Positions 51,771-61,214 of a stretch of 64,000 nt of DNA are shown piece by piece. The notes below the pieces were generated by a model. It was not told where the DNA came from. It was given only the letters and a program-made list of their open reading frames with translations, and ran no database searches. This DNA is from Paracoccus indicus. Lineage in GTDB: Bacteria > Pseudomonadota > Alphaproteobacteria > Rhodobacterales > Rhodobacteraceae. Position 1 is the first letter of the stretch. Each line of letters begins with the position of its first letter. The translations under genes were made by a program, and so were the position numbers. The stretch covers positions 248,001 to 312,000 of the forward strand of contig NZ_PYWA01000005.1 in NCBI RefSeq assembly GCF_003056335.1, written 5' to 3'.

Positions 51771-52913
51771 TCAATCTGGCCGCCTGATATGGCGGGCATC
51801 CCTTCGGTCAGGGACATGACCCCTTTGGCGGATGCGGTCGTAAAGCTGCACCATCTGCGCGCCCACGCGGTCGGGGCGGACGGGACCGTCGGCCCATGCC
51901 GCAGCCCCCTGCGCCAGACGTTGGCGCAAGGCCGGATCGTCGTGCAGCAGCGCAAGGGCATCGGCCAGGGCGGCGGGATCGCGCGGCGGCACCACCAGCC
52001 CGGCCCCTGCGGCGCGGACGGTGCCGCCCAATTCGCCGACATCGGTGACGACGACCGGCTTGGCGAAGGTCGCCGCGACCATCAGCACACCGCTCTGCGA
52101 GGCCTCGGCATAGGGCAGCACCACCACGTCGCAGTCATGAAACAGCCGCGAGGCCTGTTCGTCGGGGATGAACCCGTGGTGGATTACATAGCGCGCCGGA
52201 TCGCCCATCAGGTGGCGCAGATCGTTCGGATCGTCGCCGCGTCCCGCCAGCACCAGTTGCAGAACGGGGATGCGGTCGCCCAGCAAGGCCTCGGCCCGCA
52301 GAAGGTCGTCGACCCCCTTGTAGGCGAACATCCGGCCGAACAGCAGCACCTTCAGCCCCGGGCGAGGCGGCGGCGCAGGCAGGTCGTGCGCCGCCTCGGC
52401 ATAGCGGGTGATGGTGGGATGGGGCACGACATGGACGCGCGCGGGCGATTTGCCGAAACGCGCGGCGGCGGCGGCGCGCAGGCCGGCGCCATGGACCAGC
52501 AGATCGTCAGACTGCCGCGCCATCAGCCGCGCGCCCCAATCGGGCAGCTGCAAGGTCTCTCGGTCGCCCGGATGGGGGGTGACGTCATGCACCGTGGTGA
52601 TCAGGGCCGCATGACGGCGCAGAAACGGCGCGATAGCGTTCAGCCAGACCGTCGTGTTGCTGAGGACGTGGATCACGTCTGGCCGCGCCCGCCGCACCAG
52701 CCGCATCATCCGGGCCAGCAGGGCGATATTGCGCATCGACCGCGTGCGGGGCCAATCCATCAGCCGCAGATCGACCGCCGGGTCCAGCCAGCGCTCAAGC
52801 CCCCGGTAAAGCCGCGCAGGCGCGATCAGCGTCACCTGCGCGTGGGCTGCCAGCCCGTTGGCACAGGCGATGGTGTGATCGACGGGACCGGGGGCGATCA
52901 GCAGGACCCTCAT
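51771..52913 (-). CDS. Glycosyltransferase family 4
   Basis: A 380-residue GT-B enzyme starting MRVLLIAPGPVDHTIACANG. The donor domain includes LLFGRMFAYKGVDDLLRAEALL (about 190-211) and DVVVLPYAEASQSGVLMVAATFAKPVVVTDVGELG; here the usual EG-x-x-E is changed to a form with ASQSGV, as in related capsule transferases. Specificity cannot be given. ATG 52913 overlaps the stop of the family 2 transferase gene (ATGA). Confidence 0.85.
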   Translation of the reverse strand: MRVLLIAPGPVDHTIACANGLAAHAQVTLIAPARLYRGLERWLDPAVDLRLMDWPRTRSMRNIALLARMMRLVRRARPDVIHVLSNTTVWLNAIAPFLRRHAALITTVHDVTPHPGDRETLQLPDWGARLMARQSDDLLVHGAGLRAAAAARFGKSPARVHVVPHPTITRYAEAAHDLPAPPPRPGLKVLLFGRMFAYKGVDDLLRAEALLGDRIPVLQLVLAGRGDDPNDLRHLMGDPARYVIHHGFIPDEQASRLFHDCDVVVLPYAEASQSGVLMVAATFAKPVVVTDVGELGGTVRAAGAGLVVPPRDPAALADALALLHDDPALRQRLAQGAAAWADGPVRPDRVGAQMVQLYDRIRQRGHVPDRRDARHIRRPD

Positions 52914-53836
52914 GCCGGATCGACCGTCTGGCGCAGGCGCAGGGTGCGCAGCGCGTCCCGTCCCCGACGCAGCACATGCGGTTCGCCCGCAAAGCGCAGT
53001 CCGCGCAGGAACAGGCGCGTTCGGTCGGCAAGGCCAATCGGGCGCAAGCGCGACGCGGCGACGAAATGCGGAAAATGGTCGGCCATGTCCAGCCGCCAGC
53101 CCAGATCGCGGGCGGTCAGGAAAGCGTTCAGCTCCTCGACCGTGGCTTCCCAATGGGCCATGCGACGGCGCAGCATCGGCGCATCGTCGCTGGCGCGGTG
53201 CCAAGTGTTGTCATGGATGCGGTAGCCGCCCAAGGCCTGCGGCAGGGCGACGATCGGAAAGACAAAGGGGATCGCCCCCACCAGCCATGCATCGGCCGAG
53301 ATGCGGAACCGCGCGGGGATCGCGCCGACGCAATCCCAGGCCTCGCGTCGGACTGAAATGGCCGAGGTCATCGGAAACGGCCAGACCCCCGCCGATCGCG
53401 CCATGCGCGGGGCGATGTCGCCTTGGCACAGCGTCCGCGGGATCGGTGGCCCAAGGGGGGCATCGTCGTTCCCCGTCGGCTGCAGCCGGTGATAGACCAG
53501 CCCCGCCTCGGGGGTGTCGGCAAAGGCACTGGCGATGGCCGCCAGCTTGCCCGGCATGAACCAGTCGTCCGCGTCCAGAAAGCACAGTATCGCCCCCCGA
53601 CTGGCCGCCACCGCCGCATTCATCGCCGCCGCCTGCCCCTGGTTGCGTTGCAGGACCGCGCGCACCGCATGGCCGTAATCCGCGATCACCTGTCGGGAAT
53701 CATCGGTGGATCCGTCGTCGACGACGATGACCTCGAAGCTGACGCCTTGCTGCGAGAGGGCGCTGTCGATGGCCCGCGCGACATAACGGCCATAGTTGTA
53801 GTTGTTAATCAACACGCTGATTTCCGGGGCGGGCAT
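52910..53836 (-). CDS. Glycosyltransferase family 2
   Basis: A 308-residue GT-A enzyme. SVLINNYNYGRYVARAIDSAL opens the fold, VIVVDDGSTDDS gives the nucleotide-binding aspartates, and ILCFLDADDWFMPGKL contains the DxD-type metal site. The later part has ISADAWLVGAIPF, a probable catalytic-base region. GGAGAAGCCC precedes ATG 53836. It is the first gene of the minus-strand part of the exopolysaccharide locus, with a 281-base gap to the divergent polymerase gene. Confidence 0.87.
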   Translation of the reverse strand: MPAPEISVLINNYNYGRYVARAIDSALSQQGVSFEVIVVDDGSTDDSRQVIADYGHAVRAVLQRNQGQAAAMNAAVAASRGAILCFLDADDWFMPGKLAAIASAFADTPEAGLVYHRLQPTGNDDAPLGPPIPRTLCQGDIAPRMARSAGVWPFPMTSAISVRREAWDCVGAIPARFRISADAWLVGAIPFVFPIVALPQALGGYRIHDNTWHRASDDAPMLRRRMAHWEATVEELNAFLTARDLGWRLDMADHFPHFVAASRLRPIGLADRTRLFLRGLRFAGEPHVLRRGRDALRTLRLRQTVDPA

Positions 53837-54117
53837 GGGCTTCTCCGGCTCGGAGGACAGGGTGGGCCGGGTCGGGATCATCCGCAGGCCTTGCCGGAAA
53901 CGATAAGCGATGCCCGCCTTGCCCCGACAGCGGTCCGAATGGGGCCGCGGCGGCGCAACCGACACCTCCGAAAGGTGAAGGTTGGGGGGTGACGATGCCA
54001 CCTTGGGTCATGGGGATGGCCGATGGTGACCCGTGCGGGGTGACGGGCAGGAACGCTAGGCTGAGGGGCATCGCCCGCCTGCAAGGGATGGGCATGCCAT
54101 TCCCCCAAGGGCCCGCC

Positions 54118-55410
54118 ATGACCGCAGCGACCGATCACCCAAGCCATCTGCCTGCCAGCTTTCACGACTATCTTGAAGGCCAGGGGACCGCGCGAGGCCG
54201 TTCCGGACGGCTGGCCGGGGCGGCGGTCTGGATGACGCTGGTGATCCTGTCCGGCGCGCTGCTGCCTTTGCTGGCGACATCGGGGGCGGGGCTGGACGAT
54301 CGGGCGCGATCGCTTCTGCGGCTCAGCGTGTTGCCGGTCTATGCCACGACGCTGATCCTGGCCATGCGCCATACCCAGGCGGTCGCACGGTCGATCCTGC
54401 GCAGCGCGCCCCTGCTGGCGCTGGTCGGGTTTCAGTTCGCGACGGTGCTCTGGTCGATCGGCCCCTCGATCAGCCTGCGCCGGGCGGTGGCGCTGGCGCT
54501 GACGCTGCTGCTGTCGCATGTGCTGGCGGTGGCCTTCACGCCGCGGCGGCTGCTGTGGCTGGTGGCCAGCGCGCTTGGCACCTGCATGCTGGGCAGTCTG
54601 GCGATGATGGCGCTGCAGCCCTCGCTGGCCTTCGTGCCGGGTGACGGGGCGCTGCGCGGCATCTATCAGAACAAGAACGTGCTGGGCTGGGTGGCGGGTA
54701 TCGCCACCGTGGCGGGGGTGATCCTGGCCTGCGACAAGGGGGGCGACCGCCGCAGGGCCGGTGCGATGATCGCCGCCGTCTCGGTTGCCTGCCTGATCCT
54801 GTCGCAATCCTCGACGGGGTTGCTGGCGGCGGCGGGAGCGCTGATCGTGGCGGGGTTCCTGGTGCTGCTGGGACGTGCGCGCGGGCTGGGGCGGGCGCTG
54901 CTGATGGTGGCCTTCATGGTGGCGGCGGGGATAACGCTGATCTTCCTTGGCCTGCTGCTGGTCCCCTTGCTGGAGGCCTTGGGCAAGGACGCCACCCTGA
55001 CGGGCCGCGTTCCCATGTGGCATCTGATCGACATGCGCATCGCCGACCGGCTGTGGCTGGGCCACGGGTATCAGGTCTTCTGGACCATGGGCAACCAAGA
55101 TGCCTGGGTGATCTGGGGCCAGATCGGATGGCTCAGCCCGCATGCCCACAGCGGATACCGCGACATCCTGCTGGGGTCGGGACTGGCGGGCGCGGTGCTG
55201 ACGGCATGGGCCATCATCCCCGCCGTGCGCGGCGCGGCGCGGCTGACGCTGCTGCGACCCGGGCAAGGCTGGCTGTGGCCCTGTGTCTTCATGGCGCAGA
55301 TCCTGATCCTGAACCTGACCGAGACCACCCTTCTGGCCCAGAACGGCCTGCAATGGACGCTGATGGGCACGATGATCGCCCTGACGTCCAACCACGCCCG
55401 CCGCCGCTGA
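54118..55410 (+). CDS. O-antigen ligase/polymerase-like membrane protein
   Basis: A 430-residue protein with about 10-12 membrane helices and the Wzy_C/WaaL region: the large loop with GIYQNKNVLGWVAGIA and the later loop ending in WLSPHAHSGYRDILLGSGLAG, where the histidines are characteristic of O-antigen ligases. It could be the polymerase (ExoQ type) of the exopolysaccharide or a ligase; sequence alone does not decide. The ATG at 54118 follows AAGG. The 281 bases between it and the family 2 transferase contain no other gene. Confidence 0.82.
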   Translation: MTAATDHPSHLPASFHDYLEGQGTARGRSGRLAGAAVWMTLVILSGALLPLLATSGAGLDDRARSLLRLSVLPVYATTLILAMRHTQAVARSILRSAPLLALVGFQFATVLWSIGPSISLRRAVALALTLLLSHVLAVAFTPRRLLWLVASALGTCMLGSLAMMALQPSLAFVPGDGALRGIYQNKNVLGWVAGIATVAGVILACDKGGDRRRAGAMIAAVSVACLILSQSSTGLLAAAGALIVAGFLVLLGRARGLGRALLMVAFMVAAGITLIFLGLLLVPLLEALGKDATLTGRVPMWHLIDMRIADRLWLGHGYQVFWTMGNQDAWVIWGQIGWLSPHAHSGYRDILLGSGLAGAVLTAWAIIPAVRGAARLTLLRPGQGWLWPCVFMAQILILNLTETTLLAQNGLQWTLMGTMIALTSNHARRR

Positions 55411-55443
55411 CAGGCCCATACGCAGGGTCAGGTCGCATCTACG

Positions 55444-55469
55444 CCTTTGGGACAGGTTCCGCCCAAAGG
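55444..55469. repeat. 8-base inverted repeat after the polymerase-like gene
   Basis: CCTTTGGG (55444-55451) and CCCAAAGG (55462-55469) with a 10-base loop, 34 bases after the stop codon. No T run follows. It lies in the 192-base gap before the WecG-type gene and could be a weak terminator or an operator. Confidence 0.4.
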
Positions 55470-55602
55470 GCTAGCCCGCAGCCGTCCCCAAGGGCGCTTT
55501 CGTCGGCACCCCCTGCCCCACGCGCCCCGAACGGCCAAGTATCTGCATATCCCGCGCAGGCTTAGTTTCGGACCTGACGATCAACCCGAACGGGGGCGCA
55601 AC

Positions 55603-56430
55603 ATGACGACCGACCACCAGTGGCAAGACCCGGTGAAGACCACGAACGTCCTTGGACTGCGCGTCGCCGCGCTGACCCGCAAGGGCGCCGTTTCGCGGAT
55701 TCTGGCGGATGTGCGGGACGGGCGACGCGGCTATGTCTGCGTGTCCGGCGCCCATAGCGTCATCGAATGCCGCGCCGACCCGGAGCTGGCACGCATCCAC
55801 AACCGCGCCACACTGACCGTGGCCGACGGAATGCCCCTGGTCTGGGCGCTGCGCAGCGATGGCCACAACCAAGCCGAGCGGATCTATGGCCCCGACCTGA
55901 TGCTGTCGGTCATCGACGCCAGCCAAGACAGCGGCATCGGACATTTCCTTTACGGCACCACGCCCGAGGTGCTGGACCAGCTGCGGGCGAACCTGCAGCG
56001 CCGCTTTCCCGGCGCGCATGTCGCGGGCAGCTTCGCGCCCCCCTTCCGCCCCCTGACCGCCGATGAGGAAACCGACATCGCCCACATGATCGACGACAGC
56101 AACGCAGGCATCGTCTGGGTCGGCATCGGATGCCCCAAGCAGGAACGCTGGATGGCGCGGATGCGCGACCGGCTGCAGGCACCGATGCTGATCGGCGTCG
56201 GCGCAGCCTTCGACTTTCACGCAAAGGGCAAGCTGCAGGCACCAGCCGTCATGCAGCGCAACGGGTTGGAATGGCTGTTCCGCCTGGTGACCGAGCCGCG
56301 ACGCCTGTGGCGACGCTATGCCCGCACCGTGCCCGCCTATCTGCTGTTGCGCGGATTGCAGCGCAGCGGGTTGCGCCGCTTTCCCATAGCCCACGACCCC
56401 GACCACATGCCCCACAGGATGCAACCATGA
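55603..56430 (+). CDS. WecG/TagA/CpsF-family glycosyltransferase
   Basis: A 275-residue GT26 enzyme, a family that adds a sugar to a lipid-linked acceptor early in polysaccharide assembly. Family marks are VSGAHSVIECRADPEL, TLTVADGMPLVWALR (about 73-87) with the active-site Asp, GPDLM and the C-terminal IVWVGIGCPKQERWMARM (about 170-187) and LIGVGAAFDFHAKG. It is coupled to the phospho-sugar transferase by an ATGA overlap, which fits a role as the second transferase in building the repeat unit. Confidence 0.9.
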   Translation: MTTDHQWQDPVKTTNVLGLRVAALTRKGAVSRILADVRDGRRGYVCVSGAHSVIECRADPELARIHNRATLTVADGMPLVWALRSDGHNQAERIYGPDLMLSVIDASQDSGIGHFLYGTTPEVLDQLRANLQRRFPGAHVAGSFAPPFRPLTADEETDIAHMIDDSNAGIVWVGIGCPKQERWMARMRDRLQAPMLIGVGAAFDFHAKGKLQAPAVMQRNGLEWLFRLVTEPRRLWRRYARTVPAYLLLRGLQRSGLRRFPIAHDPDHMPHRMQP

Positions 56431-57752
56431 TCAGTTCGGACAGATTGCAGGGAACCCCCGTCACGGCCTTTGCCACGCAAGCGGACCACAGGACGCGCGC
56501 CGCCCTGTCGCGCAATGCGGTCATGGTCCTGACGGAAACGGCGGTGCTGGTCCTGGCCATGCAGATCACATCGGGGCTGGCGCATGCATCCGCATTGATG
56601 CCCGCCGCGATCACGCTGCTGGCCGTCCGGCTGCTGCTGGGGCTGGTGCCTGGGCGGGGGCTGCACCCGCATGAGATCATGCGCCGCAGCGTCGCCGCCG
56701 TGCCCATCGCGGCGGGCATCTGCATCATGCTGCCCGCGCTGCAGGGCGACACCGATCACGCCGTGGCCATCGCGCTGTTCCTGCTGGTGGCGCTGGTGCT
56801 GCAATATCCGGCGCGAATGATGGCGGTGGCGCTGCTGCACCGGGCGGGACTGTGGACGATCAACGCCCATGTCATCGCAGATCCGGCCATCTCTCCGCTG
56901 ATCGAGACCTTCTTTCGCCGCAACTGGCGCTATGGGTTGATGCCCGACGCCAGCCGCCCGGCCTCGGTCGCGCTGGTGGCCGATGACGCGCTGGCCCGCC
57001 CCGAGGCGCTGCCTGCCAGCTATGCGCAGGTCTTCGTGCTGGCCGATACGCCGCAGCTTCGGATCTCGGGGCTGCATGCCGCGAACGCGGGCGGGGCCAT
57101 CGGTCTGCGGGTCAAGCATCTGCGCCCCGGCATCGGTGCCGACCGGTTGAAGCGGGCGATGGATCTGGCCATCGCGGTGCCGATGATGGTGATCGCGCTG
57201 CCCTTCATCGCGCTGGCCGCCCTTGCGATCTGGATCGTCGATCCCGGTCCCGTCTTCTATGCCCAACCGCGCGAGGGTCTGAACGGCAGCGTCCTGAAGG
57301 TGCTGAAGCTGCGCACCATGTATCGCGATGCCGAAACCCGGCTGCAGGACCTGCTGCAGGCCGACCCCGAGGCCCGCGCCGAATGGGCCGCGCATTTCAA
57401 GCTGAAGAAGGACCCCCGCGTCCTGCCCTTCGTCGGCTGCTTCCTGCGCCGGTCCAGCATAGACGAGCTGCCGCAGCTGCTGAACGTCATCATGGGCGGC
57501 ATGAGCGTCGTCGGACCCCGCCCCTTCCCCGAATACCACCTGGCCGCCATGCGCCCCGAGTTCCGCCGCAAGCGCTGCAGCGTGCCGCCCGGCATCACCG
57601 GGCTGTGGCAGATCTCGGAACGCAGCCAGGCCGATCTGGCCCAGCAGGAACAGCTGGACGCCTTCTACATCGACAACCGCTCGGTCTGGCTGGACCTGTC
57701 GATCCTGCTGCGCACCCTGCCCGCCGTCATCCTTGGGCGCGGCGCCTGCTGA
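56427..57752 (+). CDS. Undecaprenyl-phosphate sugar-1-phosphate transferase (WbaP/ExoY type)
   Basis: A 441-residue initiating transferase that loads the first sugar phosphate on undecaprenyl phosphate. Four N-terminal membrane helices (about 32-150) and a central soluble domain precede the polyprenyl phosphosugar transferase core: a re-entrant helix near 238-262, [15 protein letters not shown] (with the Mg-binding residues), [26 protein letters not shown] and [14 protein letters not shown]. It ends in GRGAC as many ExoY proteins do. Which sugar is transferred cannot be told. Confidence 0.9.
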   Translation: MISSDRLQGTPVTAFATQADHRTRAALSRNAVMVLTETAVLVLAMQITSGLAHASALMPAAITLLAVRLLLGLVPGRGLHPHEIMRRSVAAVPIAAGICIMLPALQGDTDHAVAIALFLLVALVLQYPARMMAVALLHRAGLWTINAHVIADPAISPLIETFFRRNWRYGLMPDASRPASVALVADDALARPEALPASYAQVFVLADTPQLRISGLHAANAGGAIGLRVKHLRPGIGADRLKRAMDLAIAVPMMVIALPFIALAALAIWIVDPGPVFYAQPREGLNGSVLKVLKLRTMYRDAETRLQDLLQADPEARAEWAAHFKLKKDPRVLPFVGCFLRRSSIDELPQLLNVIMGGMSVVGPRPFPEYHLAAMRPEFRRKRCSVPPGITGLWQISERSQADLAQQEQLDAFYIDNRSVWLDLSILLRTLPAVILGRGAC

Positions 57753-57784
57753 CACCAATCCCACGTTTCTGGAAAGGACACGCC

Positions 57785-58822
57785 ATGTTTCGAAGCAAAC
57801 GCATTCTTGTCACCGGGGGCGCAGGGTTCCTTGGATCGTTTCTGTGCGACAGCCTGCTGGCCGACGGCCACGAGGTGATCTGCTTGGACAATTTCCACAC
57901 CGGGTCGCGCACCAACGTCCAGCATCTGCACGGCCACCCCCGGTTCGAGATCATGCGCCACGACGTGACCGTCCCCATCCACGCCGAGGTCGACGAGATC
58001 TTCAACCTCGCCTGCCCCGCATCGCCCGTGCATTACCAGACAGACCCGGTGCAGACCGTCAAGACCAACGTCCACGGCGCGATCAACGTGCTGGAACTGG
58101 CGCGGCGGCTGAAGGCGCGGATCTTTCAGGCCTCGACCAGCGAGGTATACGGCAACCCGCTGGTCCATCCGCAGGTCGAAAGCTATGCGGGCAACGTGAA
58201 CCCCATCGGCCATCGCGCCTGCTATGACGAGGGCAAGCGCTGCGCGGAAACGCTGTTTTTCGATTACCACCGTCAATACGGGGTCCAGATCCGGGTCGCG
58301 CGCATCTTCAACACCTATGGCCCGCGGATGCTGCCCGACGACGGGCGGGTCGTGTCGAACTTCATCGTGCAGGCGCTGCGCGGCGATCCGATCACCATCT
58401 ATGGCGAAGGCCAGCAGACCCGGTCCTTCTGCTTCGTCGACGACCTGATCCGCGGTTTCCGCGCGCTGATGGATGCGCCCGACGACGTGCTGCTGCCGAT
58501 CAATCTTGGCAACCCGTCGGAATTCACCATCCGCCAGCTGGCCGAACTGGTGATCGAGATGACCGGATCGCGGTCGCGCATCGTCTTCAACCCCCTGCCG
58601 CAGGATGATCCGCAGCAACGCAAGCCCGACATCTCGCGCGCGGCGGATCAGCTGGGGTGGCGACCGGCGGTATCGCTGCGCGAGGGGCTGAGCCAGACCG
58701 TCGCCTATTTCGACCAGATGCTGTCGCAGCGCGTCCACAGCCATGTCGCGGCCTCGGTCCCGATCCAGAGCGGAGCGCGCATGCTGGTCAACGGCTTTGC
58801 CACCGGACGGAGCCTGGCGTGA
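57785..58822 (+). CDS. UDP-glucuronate decarboxylase (UDP-xylose synthase)
   Basis: A 345-residue short-chain dehydrogenase that makes UDP-xylose from UDP-glucuronate. The NAD loop is [13 protein letters not shown] (10-22), and the catalytic pair is Tyr147/Lys151 in CYDEGKR. The family-specific blocks [24 protein letters not shown] and [26 protein letters not shown] are present. GGAAAGGACACGCC precedes the start. Its presence implies xylose or a derived pentose in the exported polysaccharide. Confidence 0.92.
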   Translation: MFRSKRILVTGGAGFLGSFLCDSLLADGHEVICLDNFHTGSRTNVQHLHGHPRFEIMRHDVTVPIHAEVDEIFNLACPASPVHYQTDPVQTVKTNVHGAINVLELARRLKARIFQASTSEVYGNPLVHPQVESYAGNVNPIGHRACYDEGKRCAETLFFDYHRQYGVQIRVARIFNTYGPRMLPDDGRVVSNFIVQALRGDPITIYGEGQQTRSFCFVDDLIRGFRALMDAPDDVLLPINLGNPSEFTIRQLAELVIEMTGSRSRIVFNPLPQDDPQQRKPDISRAADQLGWRPAVSLREGLSQTVAYFDQMLSQRVHSHVAASVPIQSGARMLVNGFATGRSLA

Positions 58823-60006
58823 AAATCCTTGTCTTCGCCCACCGGTTGGATCTGGGCGGGACACAGGCCCATGCGATCGAGATGGCCGCGCGTCTGCGCG
58901 ACCGTCACGGATACCGGATCGTCTTTCATGCCGGGGCGGGCCCGCTGCAGCCGATGATGAAGGAACACCGGCTGCCGCTGGTCGTCGCGCCCGATGCGCG
59001 CTTCCAGCCGTCCCTGGCGCGAATGCGGGTGCTGCGCGACCTGGTCGCGCGCGAAAAGCCCGACCTGATCCATGCCTGGGATGCCTGGCAGGGGGTCGAG
59101 GCCTTCTGTGCCGTCCATATGACCATGCAGGTGCCGCTGATCATCAGCGATATGGGCATGACATTGTCGCACATGCTGCCGCGTCAGGTGACGACCACCT
59201 TCGGCGTGCTGGCCGTCCAGCAGCAGGCCCGGCAACAGGGCTGGCAGCGGTCGGCGCATCTGCCCCTGCCCGTCGATCTGATGCGCAACGCCCCCGATGC
59301 CATCGACCGCCGACAGGCGCGCGACTTCATGGGGGTGGGACAGGATGATCTGCTGATCGTGGCGATGGCCCGGTTGACCCACAGCATGAAGGCGGAATCG
59401 CTGCTGCACATGATCGAATGCCTGCGCCGCATCGGGCGCCATCTGCCGTTGCGGCTGGCGATCATCGGGGACGGGGGCGCGCGGGCCGAGTTGCAGCACA
59501 TGGCCACCCGCGCCAACCGTGAATTGGGCCGCAAGGCGATCAGCCTGCGCGGTGCGATGACCGACCCGCGTGCCGCCTATGCGGCCTCGGACATGGTCAT
59601 CGGGATGGGAGCCACGGCGCTGCGGGGGATGGCCTTCGGCAAGCCGGTGATCGTGACCGGAGACCTGGCCTTCGCGCGTCTGTTCGATCCCGGCACCTCG
59701 GCCTGGTTCACGGCCAACGGGCTGCACGGGGTGGGCGACGACGACGACGGCCAGGCGATGCAGCGGCTGATCGTGCAGCTGGCCTCGGACCCGCAACTGC
59801 GCGACAGGTTGGGCCGCTTCGGGCGCGATCACGTCGCCCGCCATCACGATCTGGACCGCCTGTCGGACGATCTTGCCGCGCTGTGCCGCACCGCGCGGGA
59901 TGTGCCGCCGCAGCCGACGGTCGGCGGCACGATGCGCTCGGCGGTCGTCTACCTGCGCGAACGGCGCTTTCGCCGGTCCTGCTTCCGGGGCCTGGGCGAA
60001 ACCTGA
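58819..60006 (+). CDS. Glycosyltransferase family 4
   Basis: A 395-residue GT-B enzyme. The GTG start at 58819 overlaps the stop of the preceding gene (GTGA), so they are coupled. The N-terminal domain starts [25 protein letters not shown], and [15 protein letters not shown] near 80 follows the usual pattern. In the donor domain, [24 protein letters not shown] replaces the common EG-x-x-E motif; only some acidic residues remain. Given the neighbouring UDP-xylose synthase it may use UDP-xylose, but this is only a guess from context. Confidence 0.8.
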   Translation: MKILVFAHRLDLGGTQAHAIEMAARLRDRHGYRIVFHAGAGPLQPMMKEHRLPLVVAPDARFQPSLARMRVLRDLVAREKPDLIHAWDAWQGVEAFCAVHMTMQVPLIISDMGMTLSHMLPRQVTTTFGVLAVQQQARQQGWQRSAHLPLPVDLMRNAPDAIDRRQARDFMGVGQDDLLIVAMARLTHSMKAESLLHMIECLRRIGRHLPLRLAIIGDGGARAELQHMATRANRELGRKAISLRGAMTDPRAAYAASDMVIGMGATALRGMAFGKPVIVTGDLAFARLFDPGTSAWFTANGLHGVGDDDDGQAMQRLIVQLASDPQLRDRLGRFGRDHVARHHDLDRLSDDLAALCRTARDVPPQPTVGGTMRSAVVYLRERRFRRSCFRGLGET

Positions 60007-60017
60007 ACCCCCATGCG

Positions 60018-60047
60018 AAAACCCCGACACCCGTGGGCATCGGGGTT
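60018..60047. terminator. Hairpin terminator between convergent genes
   Basis: AACCCCGA (60020-60027) pairs with TCGGGGTT (60040-60047), with further pairing of CCC and GGG inside. On the minus strand TTTT follows, suiting termination of the LuxR-type gene; on the plus strand it may end the glycosyltransferase transcript. Confidence 0.6.
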
Positions 60048-60070
60048 CCCCCATTGGTTTTCTCGTGACT

Positions 60071-60835
60071 TCAGTGCGCGGTCGATCCGTCCCTGTCGCC
60101 CGTTCCGATCAGGCTGTTCAGGCGCTGCGCCGCCTGCGTCCGGTTCGTCGCGTTCACCTTGCGCATGATGTTGCGGATATGGACCTTGACCGTGCTTTCA
60201 CACAGGTTCAGCTCATAGGCGATGGTCTTGTTGGCGGCACCCCGCTGCAGGGCGCGGGCGACGGCCAGCTGGCGTTCGGTGAAATGATCCTCGGACTCCT
60301 CGGTGCTGTGCTGGTTGGCGGCCAGGGTCTTGCTCAGCGTCACAAGGCTGCTGCGCGGCAGATAGGTGCCGCCCGAATGGACGATGCGGATGGCCTCGAC
60401 CACATCGGCGAACTTGCCCTCGGGGGGGACGAAACCCGCCGCCCCGCTGGCGATGGCCGCCAGCATGGATTCCAGATCGGTCTGATCGGCAAGGATGATC
60501 ACGCGGCAGGCCCCCGCCATGCCGATGACACCGTTGACCTCGGAGGCGATGCGTTCGTCCAGCATCGACGCGCTTCCGATGTTGTAGAGGATGACCTGGT
60601 TGTCACCCTCCAGATGACCCGCGCGCCATGCCTCGATCGAGGCGTGGCTCTCGATCACCGCACCGGCGCGATAGGCCTCGAGGCAATGGACGAAGCAGTC
60701 GCGCGCCAAGGGACGCGGATCGATCACCACCACCTGCGGCTGAACCTGCGCCGCCCAAGTCTTGTCACTAGCCTGTCGTTTCGTTCCTTCCGAAATTGGC
60801 GGATTTTCGTCGTTGGCCGAATAACGATGCAACAT
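60071..60835 (-). CDS. LuxR-type regulator with a degenerate receiver domain
   Basis: A 254-residue regulator. The C-terminal LuxR helix-turn-helix (about 184-245) is intact: FTERQLAVARALQRGAANKTIAYEL, then LCESTVKVHIRNIMRKV. The N-terminal half (33-155) looks like a NarL-type receiver, but the strand that should carry the phospho-acceptor reads VILYNIGSAS (81-90) with Asn85 and no Asp, and the conserved lysine region reads FVPPEG. It may therefore work without phosphorylation. The ATG at 60835 has GGGG nine bases upstream. It sits within the exopolysaccharide locus and is a likely regulator of it. Confidence 0.85.
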   Translation of the reverse strand: MLHRYSANDENPPISEGTKRQASDKTWAAQVQPQVVVIDPRPLARDCFVHCLEAYRAGAVIESHASIEAWRAGHLEGDNQVILYNIGSASMLDERIASEVNGVIGMAGACRVIILADQTDLESMLAAIASGAAGFVPPEGKFADVVEAIRIVHSGGTYLPRSSLVTLSKTLAANQHSTEESEDHFTERQLAVARALQRGAANKTIAYELNLCESTVKVHIRNIMRKVNATNRTQAAQRLNSLIGTGDRDGSTAH

Positions 60836-61116
60836 GTAAACATACCCCACGATTACTGGTGACGGTATCGGGAAAGAAACAATATCCGATGCGTCACGTT
60901 ATACCCCGGCAAGAATTGCCTGCCGCCCCCCGGCTTTGCGCGATCGCATTCAATAATCTGATATCAATGAATTATCACGCACCAGAGCCAGGGTTTGGCC
61001 CCCTCGTGAAGCTGAAGTTACAGGTTGGTTCTTATGTCCAATATGATTACGATCAACTTTACATACCCAAAAGTGTATTTAAGACTTGGATATCGGCAGA
61101 AATCCGCCAACATTAT

Positions 61117-61130
61117 TATATTCGAATATA
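61117..61130. promoter_or_regulatory. Perfect 14-base palindrome TATATTCGAATATA
   Basis: The palindrome lies 10 bases upstream of the TATAAT at 61141-61146, so it covers the -35 position of that promoter. A regulator, perhaps the neighbouring LuxR-type protein, could bind here. Confidence 0.5.
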
Positions 61131-61140
61131 GATAAGATTG

Positions 61141-61146
61141 TATAAT
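61141..61146 (+). promoter_or_regulatory. Consensus -10 element before the acyltransferase gene
   Basis: TATAAT is a perfect consensus. At 17 bases upstream the sequence is ATATTC, a poor -35, so the promoter may depend on an activator. Transcription would start near 61153, giving a leader of about 60 bases. Confidence 0.45.
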
Positions 61147-61214
61147 TCACTCTTAGGTTGATTTTATTTTATCAGGATCACCCATAAAGATATATCTCAA
61201 CGTCGGAGCACAGC

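Larger units (their letters stand above)
60836..61214. promoter_or_regulatory. 379-base AT-rich divergent control region
   Basis: This gap between the LuxR-type gene and the acyltransferase gene is far richer in A and T than its neighbours, especially 60950-61200. It holds the palindrome at 61117-61130 and a perfect -10 element at 61141-61146. A 54-codon open frame (60967-61131) lacks a ribosome site and is probably not a gene. Confidence 0.6.

Noticed and set aside
60967..61131. 54-codon plus-strand frame in the AT-rich gap (MNYHAPEPGFGPLVKLKLQ...)
   Set aside because: No ribosome site, no recognisable similarity, and it overlaps the palindrome before the acyltransferase promoter. Could be a small peptide but nothing supports it.
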